Source: Aralia elata (Eukaryota; Streptophyta; Magnoliopsida; Apiales; Araliaceae). From it: DNA of 64,000 nucleotides. This document shows positions 33,245 through 46,040 of this stretch, piece after piece. The stretch is taken from assembly GCA_034770075.1 (NCBI GenBank), contig CM068383.1, forward strand, positions 32,865,094 to 32,929,093. The letters are read 5' to 3'. The translations under genes and the position numbers were made by a program. The notes under the pieces were generated by a model, which searched no databases, was not told the origin of the DNA, and saw only the letters and a program-made list of their open reading frames with translations. Every line of letters starts with the position of its first letter. The stretch's first letter is position 1.

Positions 33245-33297
33245 CTAATACTTCATCTTTTCCTTGCCCTTGTCTTTCCCTGAGGTCTCGGGCTTAA
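33245..33297 (-). other. Conserved lysine-rich block in LTR B (left)
   Basis: After CTTATTGCAG (acceptor-like) the minus strand reads VKPETSGKDKGKEKMKY then TAG. The right LTR has the same at 42953-42901, with one Ser to Leu change. Unspliced, an ATG-started frame of 61 codons (33430-33245) would also include it. Confidence 0.55.
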
Positions 33298-33912
33298 CTG
33301 CAATAAGGTTCATGATATAGCAAGGGTGAGCAACTAGTTTGCCCAGCAAGTTTAAATACGACAATAAAGGATATATCATGATGAACAAAATGTAAACAGA
33401 GAAATTCAACAATATGAATATCGGAAGCAAGAATAATAATCGCTTTTAGAATGAAAGATAGTCAAATAGACTGTGAACAATAAACGTCCAAGGGAGTCAA
33501 TAGCTATTTGACCCTTTGGTTACTGGCTCAGAAATAAGTACACGAGGGGACCAGCCTCTAGTACCCGATGTGTATGCATAACATTTAATTTCTGTTCTTT
33601 GTATCTTATATCCGATACGTGGGGTACTCCCCTTATATTGTAGGGGTGTTCATAAAGTCCAAGATTTCCGCACCATAGATCGGGTTGGATAGCTTTCAAA
33701 ATCTTTTACTGCATATGTCTAGCCGGACAATGGCTAAGACTTAACTATGGCAGTTCATCCATGTTAGAACTTTAATAAAGTACCGGACAATGTCAGCACG
33801 AAAACAATTGCACAAGGTGCGAGTGTCAATAACAACGATGTGGAGTAATTTGTTAAGTAATTAAACCACTTAGAACATGCTTGAGGAATTAGAGGTTCAA
33901 GCTTAAACAATA

Positions 33913-34169
33913 TCACTCCGTCCCAAATTAATTGCATTTCTAGGACTTTTTAAAGTCAAATTGACTATTTTTAAAACTAATCTTTTTACTATTTTTGCTA
34001 ACATATAAGTGAAGATATTATAACCAAAAGAAAGTATATACAATTTATTACTAATTTCAATTTTTATAATTTTAGAAATATATTTATATATGCTTAATTA
34101 TTAATTTTAAAAATAGTCAATTTGACTTAAAAAAGTCCTAGAAAAGCAATTAATTTGGGACGGAGGGAG
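33913..34169 (+). mobile_element. Stowaway-like MITE in LTR B (left)
   Basis: 257 bp flanked by TA on both sides (33911-33912, 34170-34171). Terminal inverted repeats of about 60 bp contain CTCCGTCCCAAATTAATTGC, and the right end reads CGGAGGGAG. No coding capacity. The empty site is visible in the sister LTR (43567, AACAATATCTTGC), so it arrived after element B inserted. Confidence 0.93.
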
Positions 34170-34637
34170 TATCTTGCAATACATAATACAGGAATAAGTT
34201 CGGGGAAACTTGCATAATAAATAAGGTTTGGGGTAGAGAACTTGCGTGTTTGCTCAGCTACAATAATCTAGCTTTAAATTAATAGCGTGAAACGACCTAT
34301 CATTAGTAAGTCGATCCCTTAGTTAGTACAGTATAAACTAGCATGGTTTTACCCATACAAGAGATTACACACCAAGTAAACCTATCACATAGACACGTAG
34401 ATGTAACTGTCTTTAATAAGTCTATAAGCATTACTTCCCATCTTGGATAATTGAGTTAACAAGTCTAGAATAGCTTGGTTCTAAGCATCAATGTAAGCTT
34501 GAACATATAACACATCAATTAAGTCATGCATTACAGTTTAAGACACACATATATACTTGCTACAAGACTCTGTATAAACTTTTAAAGCAATAGGGCAAAA
34601 CTGGCGACCGGCGCTGTCGCGCTGGTTTTTCCCTTAG

Positions 34638-34659
34638 GAGTGGCGTGGTCGCGCCACTC
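34638..34659 (-). repeat. Hairpin 2 of LTR B (left)
   Basis: Stem GAGTGGCG/CGCCACTC with a 6-base loop; the copy in the right LTR is at 44035-44056. The same half-sites occur in hairpin 1. Confidence 0.85.
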
Positions 34660-35492
34660 TCTGGGCATATCAAAAAATGCAGTTTCATCCCGTTGGAAAT
34701 CCGAGCCTATTTTCCAATATCCAGGCCACTGATATAACTCAAATACACATGCTCATAAGGTTTTTAGTGTGAGTTTGGAACCTAGCATACTCATTCTAAA
34801 TCAAATCCAAAGTTGTAAGGTTTCATGTCGGAATTTCCTATGCTTTGGGCCAAACAAGTCCATTTCACAAGTAACATGCTATTAATGTCATAACGTCACA
34901 TAATGAGGCCACACGAGACTTAATAGGCATGTTTGTACGAAATCGACGTGCGAAGACATTAATACATAGCTTATACTTGAAATCTCCCTTTCTTAGACAT
35001 GCTAGCATACATCGAATTCATGTTTAGCTAAATAATGATCATGTCAATCATGTCTAGAGGCATAATGAGTCCTAACATTTATGCTTGCATGGTCAGAACA
35101 CAACTTTCACAACATTGGACGATACTCCTCTATAAACTCTATATTTTCCCTTGAAATTCATTCCCCCAAACAACCCATGCCACAAGGCTCATGCAAGACA
35201 ACTTGGAAATCATGACTCGCATGCATTTGAACACATATATAAGTCATATAAACATGCTCACATGGTCAGAATGTAAAAGATACAATTTTTGGTCAAGCCA
35301 TTTCAAAGTCCAAGCTTTCCTTAAGAAATACCTTCATAGAAAAATCTATATACAACTCATGGTATATTCGGGGATTCTAGATACATGGCAACCCTAGTTG
35401 TATACATGAATGAACTAGCTAACATGCTGCAACATGACAGAATGACACAGAACAAACTGATGCACGACGCGGCCGCGCTTGATTTGGCCTTG

Positions 35493-35516
35493 GGAGTGGC
35501 GCGGCCGCGCCACTCC
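35493..35516 (-). repeat. Hairpin 1 of LTR B (left): 24-bp perfect palindrome
   Basis: A perfect 24-bp palindrome centred on GCGGCCGC, with outer arms GGAGTGGC/GCCACTCC. A second CGCGGCCGCG lies 15 bp away at 35469-35478. The copy in the right LTR is at 44890-44913. It is about 215 nt downstream of the leader donor. Confidence 0.92.
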
Positions 35517-35728
35517 TGCTTCAGCACAAGATCGGCTCTGCTCCTGCAGAATACGAAATTGGCCATGGTTTCTCCTTCCTAAATGCAATTTAATGCAACC
35601 ACATTGGTTCCAAAAATGTATATAGACTCATATAACATCTTTACATTAATTACTAAACTAATTGGCAAGCATCACGAGTTTTCTTAGAATTTAACCAAAT
35701 AAAATTCAATATCACAGTGATATATTCT

Positions 35729-35733
35729 TACCT
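35729..35733 (-). promoter_or_regulatory. Leader splice donor of LTR B (left)
   Basis: The minus strand reads CATTGGAG|GTAAGAATA (GT at 35731-35730), close to the ideal plant donor. The right LTR keeps it at 45157-45156. Confidence 0.6.
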
Positions 35734-35860
35734 CCAATGAAGCTAAAATTGATACTCCTAACTTGCTTGATTTCAGATTACTCTCACTCACAATAATGCT
35801 CACTCACTATACTAACTTATCTGAGGATTTAGCAACTCAATTTATGAAGAAAAACCTCCA

Positions 35861-35869
35861 ATTTATAGA
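35861..35869 (-). promoter_or_regulatory. TATA box of LTR B (left)
   Basis: The minus strand reads TCTATAAAT about 130 bases upstream of the donor, giving a leader exon of roughly 100 nt without an ATG. The same box is at 45295-45287 in the right LTR. Confidence 0.6.
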
Positions 35870-36614
35870 ATTTTCATTGCACAGACAATGATATTATCCA
35901 ATTTTGTTAACCAACGCGAGGAAGAAGAAACTATTGGATAATGGGGAGTTGGTGAATTGCCCATTTCCTTCTTCATCATTGTTATCATCTGAGCAAGTTA
36001 TCATAGGCACCATGCCTATTGCTGAGAAGAAGGAAAAAGAAAGGAGAAGAATACTATTCATTTGCTGCTCTCTTTCTCTAACGGCTGATGAATAAATGGA
36101 ATGTCCCATAATGTGTGTCCCATTCTCTTTTTTTTGCTATTAGTAAATTAAATGAACCATATAATATAAACTCCATTGCATATTTAGTATACATTAATTA
36201 TCCCATTCATAAATACGCCAAAGGTTGAATTAATACAACAAATAATTTATCTAGTCCGTTAATATTAAATTACCAAATAGACTATTCAATATCAATATTA
36301 ATATTAATATTGTTCACATTAGTTATATTAATTAATCTATGCAAATTAATTCCTTTACTATATTCAAGTAAATTGAATATTAAATAAATAGACAACTATA
36401 TCAATTCCTTTGATATTAAACCTTAGGGCTAGTCCACTAATTTAATTAAACCATTAGCGACTCCCTTTAATTAATTCTAGTAATTATTCACATAATCACT
36501 CATTCACAAAATAAATTAATCACACAAGATCTAATTCAGCATACAAAGTTGACTCATTAGAAATTAAATTCATATTTAATTAATAACGAAGTTTGAAAAT
36601 TCTCGGATATTACA

Positions 36615-36627
36615 TCCTCCCCTCCTT
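36615..36627 (-). promoter_or_regulatory. Polypurine tract of element B
   Basis: The minus strand reads AAGGAGGGGAGGA immediately before the TGTAATATCC start of the 3' LTR. Confidence 0.85.
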
Positions 36628-36662
36628 ATAAAAATTCCGTTCTCGGAATTGTGAAAATAAGG

Positions 36663-39600
36663 TTACTCGAATAATTGCGGGTAATTCGCTCTCATTTTCT
36701 CCTCGAGTTCCCACGTAGCCTCCTCGACTGCGTGATTCCTCCAGAGTACTTTAACGGAATGAATGATCTTGTTTCTTAGCTTTTGTTCCTTCCTATCGAG
36801 TATTTGGACAGGAATTTCTTCGTACGATAAGTCCTTCTCGACTTGAATTGGCTCATAGGAGATAACGTGCTTATAGTCGGGTTTGTATGGCCGCAACACT
36901 GACACATAAAACACATTGTGGATGTGCTCAAGTTCAGGAGGTAACGCTACCTCGTACGCCACTTCGCCGACTCTTCTCAGAATCTCGAATGGTCCTATGA
37001 ACCTAGGGCTTAACTTGCCCTTCTTACCAAAACGAATCTTCCTTTTCCAGGGAGATACCTTCAGAAACACAAAACTACCCACGTTGAAGTCCCGCTTCTG
37101 ACGATGTAGATCAGCGTACTTCTTCTGACGGTCTTGGGCTGCTACCAGGCGATTTCTGGTCAGCTTCACTGTATCTGCTGTCTGTTGCACCATTTCAGGT
37201 CCTAGCAGTCTTCGTTCTCTAACTTCGTCCCAACACAACGGTGTTCGGCACTTTCTCCCATATAGCGCTTCGTACGGTGGCATTCCGATACTAGCGTGAT
37301 AACTATTGTTGTAAGCGAACTCTACTAGTGGCAAATGGTCATCCCAGCTGCCCTTTAAATCCATCACGATTGCTCGAAGCATATCTTCCAATGTTTGGAT
37401 CGTTCGCTCGCTCTGGCCATCAGTTTGAGGATGATATGCTGTACTCAACCTCAATTGCGTGCACAATCTTTCTTGTAGACTCCTCCAAAAATTTGACGTG
37501 AAGCGCGGATCTCTGTCGGACACAATAGACACCGGCACTCTATGTCTTGATATAATTTCTTTCACATACAACTTTGCTAATTGCTCCAATTTGTACCTAA
37601 TCTTGATCGGTAGAAAATGAGTAGACTTGGTCAGACGATCTACAATTACCCAAATTGCGTCTAGACCCTTTTGTGTTGGTGGCAAGCCCACCACAAAGTC
37701 CATGGTGATGTGCTCCCACTTCCACTCCGGAATCTCTAGTGGTTGTAGCAGTCCGCTCGGTCGCTGGTGTTCTACTTTAACTTGTTGGCATGTCAGACAC
37801 CTGCTGACGCATTCTGCTACCTCCCTCTTCATATTTGGCCACCGAAAATATGGCCGCAAATCCTGATACATCTTCGTGCTACCGGGATGTACTGAGTACC
37901 TCGTACTGTGAGCTTCTTGGAGAATCTCTTCTCTTAACTCCAGATTCAATGGCACCCAGACCCTCCCTTCAAATCTTAGCAACCCTGTGCTATCCATCTT
38001 ATACTTGAGCTCTTCCCCTTCGGAAATTCGCTTCCTTATACCATCACATTCTTCATCCTTTTCCTGAGCCTCCTTGACTTTATCTAACAAGGTCGAACTT
38101 GCTGTCAATGCACATAATTGCTCATTTGACTCCCTCGGATACTTGATCCCCAACTCGAGTCATTCAAAATCCCTTACCAACTCTTCCTGAGTGGTTAACT
38201 TTAACAACTTCTCTCTGCCTTGTCTGCTTAAGGCATCAGCCACAACATTTGCTTTGCCCGGATGGTACAGAATCTCACAGTCATAATCCTTGATCAATTC
38301 TAACCATCAGCGCTGCCTCATGTTTAGCTCCTTCTGAGTGAAGATATACTTTAGACTTTTGTGATCCGTATATATCTCGCACTTCTCTCCGTATAGGTAG
38401 TGCCTCCAAATCTTCAAGGCGAAAACTACCGCGGCTAACTCCAGGTCATGAGTTGGGTAACCCTTCTCATAATCCTTTAGTTGACGTGACGCGTACGCAA
38501 TGACCTTGCCGTGCTGCATCAGCACACAACCAAGTCCTTTATGGGACGCATCGCTATATACTACAAAACCCCCAGTGTTGTCCGGTAAAGCCAACACTGG
38601 TGCTTCACTAAGTCTATTCTTTAGCTCCATGAAACTCTCTTCGCATTTCTCCGTCCAAACGAACTTAACGGCCTTCCTGGTAAGGTTCGTCAATGGCGAG
38701 GCTATCTTTGAGAAATCCTGGATGAATCTCCGATAGTATCCCGCTAATCCCAAGAAACTCCTAATCTCCGTTGGCGTCTTCGGCCGTTCCCAATTGATAA
38801 CCGCTTCTACTTTTGCTAGATCCACCGAAACACCATCCTTGTCAATGACATGACCTAGAAACTGCACCCTCTGCAACCAAAACTCACATTTAGAAAACTT
38901 TGCGTACAACTTTTCTTTTCTAAGAGTCTCCAACATAATCCTTAAATGATCAGCATGATCCTCCTTTGATTTCGAATACACCAAAATGTCATCGATGAAT
39001 ACGACTACAAACTTATCCAAGTATTGCTTGAACACTCTGTTCATCATATCCATGAAAGCCGCTGGTGCATTCGTTAGTCCAAATGACATTACCAAAAACT
39101 CGAAATGTCCATAACGAGTTCTGAATGCAGTCTTCGGGATATCTTCCTGTCTCACCTTCAGCTGGTGATAACCCGTTCTCAAATCAATCTTCGAAAAGTA
39201 TTTCGCTCCCTTGAGTTGATCAAATAGATCGTCAATCCTCGGCAGCGGATATCTATTCTTAATCGTAACTTTGTTCAACTCACGATAGTCGATACAAAGC
39301 CTCATCGAACCATCCTTCTTCTTTACAAACAGCACTGGCGCTCCCCATGGGGACACGCTCGGTCTGATGTAACCCTTATCTAATAATTCTTGCAGTTGAA
39401 CCATTAGTTCTTTCATCTCTACTGGGGCCATTCAGTAAGGCGCCTTGGATATCGGTGCCGTCCCGGGTACTAAGTCGATCACAAATTCTATCTCTCTATC
39501 TGGCGGCAGTCCAGGAATTTCGTCTGGGAAGACTTCAGTAAATTCCCTTACGACAGGTATCTAGCTCAGTTCACCCTCGACTCGTCGGGTGTCCACCGCG

Positions 39601-40235
39601 TGAGCCAAATAACCTATGCAACCCTTTCTAAGCAACTTTCTCGCTTGCATCATCGTCAGACAACAAGATTGTCTCGGCGATTTACTACCATAGAATACCA
39701 CCTTCGACTTATCTGGAGTCTGCAGGTGTACACACTTCTTCCTACAGTCGATGACTGCTCCGTGACTTGATAACCAATCCATCCCAAGGATTACATCAAA
39801 CTCCCCCAAACAAATTGGAATCAGGTCCACACCGAGCTCAACTCCTCGAAATCCGATGCAACAATTCCTATGAATGTATTCTACGGGGATAATCTCTTTG
39901 TTTGCTACTTCTATGCTCATAGGGTGCTCTAACTTTTCATGAGGTAAGTCTAACTTTCTAGCAAATTCTTCAGAAACGAAAGAGCGGGTAGCACCCGAAT
40001 CAATTAACACATAAGCATTTATATCATTGATTAGGATGATACCTGACACCACGTCCTTAGATTCTACCGCATCCTTGACGGTCATATTGAACGTGCGTGC
40101 CGTTGGTCTGTTAGCTTGACTGACTAGCCTTCTAACGCTCGGCCTGCTGTGGTAGTTGTTGTTGTTATTGCTGTTGCCGCTAGCTGCATCGCCCTTTCTC
40201 CCCGGTAGTCTTTGATTTGGTGGTCCGGGGCTCCA
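36663..40235 (-). pseudogene. Element B pol: protease, RT, RNase H, integrase, chromodomain
   Basis: One minus-strand frame runs from behind gag to the stop at 36663. Domains in order: protease (DSGATRSFVSEEF near 39995), RT (KIDLRTGYHQ; FIDDILVYS near 38995), RNase H (YSDASHKGLG near 38560; TDHKSLKY), integrase zinc region (HPGSTKMYQDL...CLTC near 37880-37790), catalytic core (MDFVVGLP, SDRDPRFTS, TDGQSERTI), GPF-like region, and chromodomain (VKVLWRNHAVEEATWELE) ending YPQLFE. Stops: TAG 39561-39563, TGA just upstream of 39431, TGA 38304-38306, TGA 38154-38156. All four are single C-to-T changes from Gln or Arg codons. Catalytic motifs are otherwise intact. Confidence 0.93.
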
Positions 40236-41194
40236 CACGAGAAACACCCTCCCTTCTGCTTATTCGGACACTGAGGAGCCAAGTGCCCTGGTTGTCCATA
40301 GCGATAGCAAACGCTTCTCCTTTTCATACATTCCCCTGCGTGGTTCTTTCCGCAGCTGCTGCATTTCCCACTTGACTTGGCCTCTCCCCCAGACTTGTTG
40401 CCTCCAGAGGATTGGCTCTCCATCCACTTACGCTTGTTGGGGTTGCTGCCTCCGCTGCTTCCCCCTTTTGGCCCTTCCTGACCGGCCTTCCTTTCTTGTT
40501 TAAAACGTGCTATGGCTTCATTGCCTCCTTCCGCAATGATAGCCCTTTCCAGCAGTTCAGAGAAATTCTTAATTTTTAGCACAGCGACAGTTTTCTGTAC
40601 CCACGGTTTCAACCCTAACTCGAACCTTCTTGCCTTCCTGGCCTCCGTGTCCACCTGATGTGGAGCGAATCGGGCTAACTCGTTGAATTTCGCCGCGTAC
40701 TCTGCAACTGTCATACCACCCTGCTTTAATTCCAGGAACTTAACCTCCATTTCCTGCTGCGTATTCTCCGAGAAGTAATTCTCGAAGAATAGCTCCTTGA
40801 ATCTGTCCCAAGGGATGACTCCATCGCCTGCTCGCCCCTTATTGCCTTTCCACCAATAATTAGCTTCGCCCTTCATCATGAAGGTGGCGAACCTGGTTTT
40901 CTGCTCCTCGGCCACTCGTGCGACCTCGAAGACTTTCTCCATCTCTTCAACCCAAATTTGTGCTTCTATTGGGTCGAGAGTTCCTTTGAACTCGGGTAGT
41001 CCAACCAGCTTGAAATCCTTAAAGTTGGCTAAATGACGTGCGGGCTGGGGTGCCGGTTGACATGCTGCTGGTGGGGGTCTAGACTGCATCGCCTCGGCCA
41101 GCAGTTCAGCGAATACTCTCATTGGGTCAGATTGATCTCCGACCTCACTTTCCGACTCGGCGACACGTTGGTTGCGGGGTCTACCTCTTGGCAT
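40124..41194 (-). pseudogene. Element B gag
   Basis: It starts MPRGRPRNQRVAESE at 41194, six bases after an acceptor-like CTTTAGCAG. The capsid-like domain (FKDFKLVGLPEFKG to LLERAIIAEGG) is intact. Zinc knuckles: CSSCGKNHAGEC; then CYRYGQPGHLAPQC, where the second Cys is Tyr; then CFSCGAPDHQIKD, where the last Cys is lost at a one-base deletion that throws the rest out of frame (true pol frame overlaps from about 40235). It is therefore a broken gag. Product in active relatives: the particle-forming RNA-binding protein. Confidence 0.9.
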
Positions 41195-41604
41195 TATAAT
41201 CTGCTAAAGAGCAATTCTTAGACATTCGCTTATCATATTACGCTTTTGCACTATGTCGATTAAGTCAACATTTAATAGTAAAAACATCTATCAACATATT
41301 TGATTCAAAAGAGATAATAACTGCATTTATATTCATATGCCAACGTTTTAATATAGACTGACCAACATTCGACATACTATTATAAATGCTCAATGGCATA
41401 AGTTGCCTACTGCTAACTATCCTCTATGAAGCAAAATGTGAGGATTTACTACTACCTACCCCCGCTATCATAACAAAAGTTGGGGTTTACTACCATTCTA
41501 AGCATACAACAAGGCATCAGAATTCTAATCATAAGTCTGTCCCTAATAAACAAAAGTGGGACTCATAACAATAACCAGCTAACACAAGGGCACTGCACTA
41601 TCAA
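41195..41604 (-). other. ORF0-gag spacer of element B
   Basis: Non-coding; ends at CTTTAGCAG|ATTATA directly before the gag ATG. A small plus-strand open frame here is chance. Confidence 0.45.
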
Positions 41605-42405
41605 TCAATGTTCGCTACGACGAACTGCCTGACGGAGTGCCTGCTGAGCCAATCGATCAACCACTCAACGTCTGATCATGCGCCGACTACTGCCCTCCTC
41701 TCGAGGATATCTTCTAACTCGGTCCTGCAATCTGACCACTGTCGTATATAGGGCATACTCTAAGGTATCAATCCTAGCGGATCCATCTCGAACCTCTCCC
41801 TCTAGCACATCCACCCTAGTGGCTGCGCGAACCCAGAACTCCTGTACTCTAATCCTGTCTGCCTGCTCTAGGTCTCTCTCAGCTCTGGCAGCCTGTAGTG
41901 CTGACTGCAGCTCCACCTCCCTGGCATTTGATTGCTCCACTACCTGCCTCAACTGACTGTTTTGCAACATCAGGTGCTGCACTGTGTGACCTAGCTGGGG
42001 GGTAGCACTCTCTAACTGCTGAATTTGAGCCTTCAGCTCAGCTACCTAGAATTGTAGCGAATACGCCTCTGCCTTATACCGATCTTCCATCTCCTGATGG
42101 ACATAATTCTCCTCTTCTAAATGCTCAATACGAGTATTCTGCTAATCGATAGTCTGTTCCTGCTCCATTATGCGATTGGCATAATCCCCGAGCAGGTCCT
42201 CACTGTCCTGACTACCGGATCTCAATACTCCGCCTATGAAAGGCTCTACCAGATCCTCCAAGTAGTCCTCCTCTAGGCCAGGCCCACTCAATGGTACTTC
42301 TGGGGCAATAGGTGCATAACCCACTAACTGCTCGGTGACAACAGGTATATCGGTGAATACCTCCTCCTCCTTCCGGACTCCACTGGTTTCTCCTACGACA
42401 GCCAT
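41605..42405 (-). pseudogene. ORF0 of element B
   Basis: A minus-strand frame of 266 codons from MAVVGETSGVRKEEE to RQAVRRSEH. The N-terminal third is acidic (GLEEDYLEDLVEPF, DSEDLLGDY). The C-terminal two-thirds is rich in Q, E, L, A and R and heptad-like (IEHLEEENYVHQEMEDRYK, AARAERDLEQADRIRVQ), so a coiled coil is likely. Three in-frame stops: TAG at 42142-42144, TAG just upstream of 41982, TGA 41665-41667. The end aligns with ORF0 of A (QALRQAVRRSEH versus QERQEAVRHGMSS). The ATG follows TTTGTAAG, a weaker acceptor-like site. An upstream in-frame ATG at 42420 exists, but the start at 42405 fits A and E. Confidence 0.72.
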
Positions 42406-42625
42406 CTTACAAACACACAAAACTAATATTAGTACAACAATAAAATATATTCATTGAAGGAATGAAGTTATATTTCATTGGGTACTACTCGACTCGATGA
42501 ATTCCCAAATTCATCAAAATACCAAATATGATAAATCTCCCTGATTCATCTCCTACTGCACTCAATACGAGTGTAATACTAAGGTTATAACCTAGGTTTC
42601 GCAATCCTAACGTTTATAACCTAAG
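42406..42625 (-). other. Element B leader between primer site and ORF0
   Basis: No gene seen. AT-rich, ending in the T-rich stretch before ORF0. Confidence 0.5.
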
Positions 42626-42640
42626 GCTTTGATACCAACC
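42626..42640 (-). promoter_or_regulatory. Primer binding site of element B
   Basis: The minus strand reads GGTTGGTATCAAAGCC at the LTR edge, near the tRNA-Met-type TTGGTATCAGAGC. Confidence 0.8.
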
Positions 42641-45600
42641 TGTGACGCCCCCAAATTCGGGTCTCCAATGCCCGGATTTGGTCATCACGATCCACTACAA
42701 ACATCCACCTCTAAACAACATACTATAACAAAATGCGGAATATAATAGACATATGTTGTTCATTTAAAGGGTGTTACTAGTCCCAAGATTCGATAACCTT
42801 AATACAAAAGTATGAATATACCCTAATACAGTACTTTAGGGTTTAAATAACAATAGAAGTTTCTTAACTATGCCTCGATCAAAATACAGACATTTAGAGA
42901 CTAATACTTCATCTTTTCCTTGCCCTTGTCTTTCCCTAAGGTCTCGGGCTTAACTGCAATAAGGTTCATGATATAGCAAGGGTGAGCAACTAGTTTGCCC
43001 AGCAAGTTTAAATACGACAATAAAGGATATATCATGATGAACAAAATGTAAACAGAGAAATTCAACAATATGAATATCGGAAGCAAGAATAATAATCGCT
43101 TTTAGAATGAAAGATAGTCAAATAGACTGTGAACAATAAACGTCCAAGGGAGTCAATAGCTATTTGACCCTTTGGTTACTGGCTCAGAAATAAGTACACG
43201 AGGGGACCAGCCTCTAGTACCCGATGTGTATGCATAACATTTAATTTCTGTTCTTTGTATCTTATATCCGATACGTGGGGTACTCCCCTTATATTGTAGG
43301 GGTGTTCATAAAGTCCAAGATTTCTGCACCATAGATCAGGTTGGATAGTTTTCAAAATCTTTTACTGCATATGTCTAGCCGGACAATGGCTAAGACTTAA
43401 CTATGGCAATTCATCCATGTTAGAACTTTAATAAAGTACCGGACAATGTCAGCACGAAAACAATTGCACAAGGTGCGAGTGTCAATAACAACGATGTGGA
43501 GTAATTTGTTAAGTAATTAAACCACTTAGAACATGCTTGAGGAATTAGAGGTTCAAGCTTAAACAATATCTTGCAATACATAATACAAGAATAAGTTCGG
43601 GGAAACTTGCATAATAAATAAGGTTTGGGGTAGAAAACTTGCCTGTTTGCTCAGCTACAATAATCTAGCTTTAAATTAATAGCGTGAAACGACCTATCAT
43701 TAGTAAGTCGATCCCTTAGTTAGTACAGTATAAACTAGCATGGTTTTACCCATACAAGAGATTACACACCAAGTAAACCTATCACATAGACACGTAGATG
43801 TAACTGTCTTTAATAAGTCTATAAGCATTACTTCCCATCTTGGATAATTGAGTTAACAAGTCTAGAATAGCTTGGTTCTAAGCATCAATGTAAGCTTGAA
43901 CATATAACACATCAATTAAGTCATGCATTACAGTTTAAGACACACATATATACTTGCTACAAGACTCTGTATAAACTTTTAAAGCAATAGGGCAAAACTG
44001 GCGACCGGCGCTGTCGCGCTGGTTTTTCCCTTAGGAGTGGCGTGGTCGCGCCACTCTTTGGGCATATCAAAAAATGCAGTTTCATCCCGTTGGAAATCCG
44101 AGCCTATTTTCCAATATCCAGGCCACTGATATAACTCAAATACACATGCTCATAAGGTTTTTAGTGTGAGTTTGGAACCTAGCATACTCATTCTAAATCA
44201 AATCCAAAGTTGTAAGGTTTCATGTCGGAATTTCCTATGCTTTGGGCCAAACAAGTCCATTTCACAAGTAACATGCTATTAATGTCATAACGTCACATAA
44301 TGAGGCCACACGAGACTTAATAGGCATGTTTGTACGAAATCGACGTGCGAAGACATTAATACATAGATTATACTTGAAATCTCCCTTTCTTAGACATGCT
44401 AGCATACATCGAATTCATGTTTAGCTAAATAATGATCATGTCAATCATGTCTAGAGGCATAATGAGTCCTAACATTTATGCTTGCATGGTTAGAACACAA
44501 CTTTCACAACATTCGACGATACTCCTCTATAAACTCTATATTTTCCCTTGAAATTCATTCCCCCAAACAACCCATGCCACAAGGCTCATGCAAGACAACT
44601 TGGAAATCATGACTCGCATGCATTTGAACACATATATAAGTCATATAAACATGCTCACATGGTCAGAATGTAAAAGATACAATTTTTGGTCAAGCCATTT
44701 CAAAGTCCAAGCTTTCCTTAAGAAATACCTTCATAGAAAAATCTATATACAACTCATGGTATATTCGGGGATTCTAGATACATGGCAACCCTAGTTGTAT
44801 ACATGAATGAACTAGCTAACATGCTGCAACATGACAGAATGACACAGACCAAACTGATGCACGACGCGGCCGCGCTTGATTTGGCCTTGGGAGTGGCGCG
44901 GCCGCGCCACTCCTGCTTCAGCACAAGATCGGCTCTGCTCCTGCAGAATACGAAATGGGCCATGGTTTCTCCTTCCTAAATGCAATTTAATGCAACCACA
45001 TTAGTTCCAAACATGTATATAGACTCATATAACATCTTTACATTAATTACTAAACTAATTGGCAACCATCATGGGTTTTCTTAGAATTTAACCAAATAAA
45101 ATTCAATATCTAGAATTTAACCAAATAAAATTCAATATCACAGTGATATATTCTTACCTCCAATGAAGCTAAAATTGATACTCCTAACTTGCTTGATTTC
45201 AGATTACTCTCACTCACAATAATGCTCACTCACTATACTAACTTATCTGAGGATTTAGCAACTCAATTTATGAAGAAAAACCTCCAATTTATAGAATTTT
45301 CATTGCACAGACAATGATATTATCCAATTTTGTTAACCAACGCGAGGAAGAAGAAACTATTGGATAATGGGGAGTTGGTGAATTGCCCATTTCCTTCTTC
45401 ATCATTGTTATCATCTGAGCAAGTTATCATAGGCACCATGCCTATTGCTGAGAAGAAGGAAAAAGAAAGGAGAAGAATACTATTCATTTGCTGCTCTCTT
45501 TCTCTAACGGCTGATGAATAAATGAAATGTCCCATAATGTGTGTCCCATTCTCTTTTTTTTTGCTATTAGTAAATTAAATGAACCATATAATATAAACTC

Positions 45601-46035
45601 CATTGCATATTTAGTATACATTAATTATCCCATTCATAAATACGCCAAAGGTTGAATTAATACAACAAATAATTTATCTAGTCCGTTAATATTAAATTAC
45701 CAAATAGACTATTCAATATTAATATTAATATTGTTCACATTAGTTATATTAATTAATCTATGCAAATTAATTCCTTTACTATATTCAAGTAAATTGAATA
45801 TTAAATAAATAGACAACTATATCAATTCCTTTGATATTAAACCTTAGGGCTAGTCCACTAATTTAATTAAACCATTAGCGATTCCCTTTAATTAATTCTA
45901 GTAATTATTCACATAATCACTCATTCACAAAATAAATTAATCACACAAGATCTAATTAAGCATACAAAGCTGAGTCATTAGAAATTAAATTCATATTTAA
46001 TTAATAACGAAGTTTGAAAATTCTCGGATATTACA
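42641..46035 (-). repeat. Element B 5' LTR
   Basis: It is 3,395 bp, nearly identical to 32985-36614 but without the MITE. Lysine-rich block 42953-42901, hairpins 44035-44056 and 44890-44913, donor 45157-45156, TATA 45295-45287. A unit of about 30 bp (AGAATTTAACCAAATAAAA...) is tandemly duplicated at about 45084-45140 only in this copy. Confidence 0.95.
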
Positions 46036-46040
46036 TAGCC

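Larger units (their letters stand above)
32985..36614 (-). repeat. Element B 3' LTR, carrying a MITE
   Basis: It is 3,630 bp. On the sense (minus) strand it begins TGTAATATCCGAG and ends with the complement of TGTGACGCCCCC. Signals: TATA box 35869-35861, donor 35731-35730, hairpins 35516-35493 and 34659-34638, lysine-rich block 33297-33245. A 257-bp MITE at 33913-34169 is absent from the other LTR. Confidence 0.95.
32985..46035 (-). mobile_element. Element B: full-length chromovirus with ORF0
   Basis: It is 13,051 bp, with LTRs 32985-36614 (3') and 42641-46035 (5') and a perfect TAGCC target duplication (32980-32984 and 46036-46040) inside LTR E. On the minus strand: LTR, primer site, ORF0, gag, pol with chromodomain, purine tract, LTR. 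The LTRs are nearly identical apart from a MITE in the left copy and a short tandem duplication in the right copy. It is the best-preserved coding copy here but has stops and one frameshift. Confidence 0.95.

Noticed and set aside
35894..36109. 71-codon frame with an acidic stretch, also at 45320-45535
   Set aside because: It lies in U3 upstream of the TATA box in both LTRs of B and has no homologue in other families.
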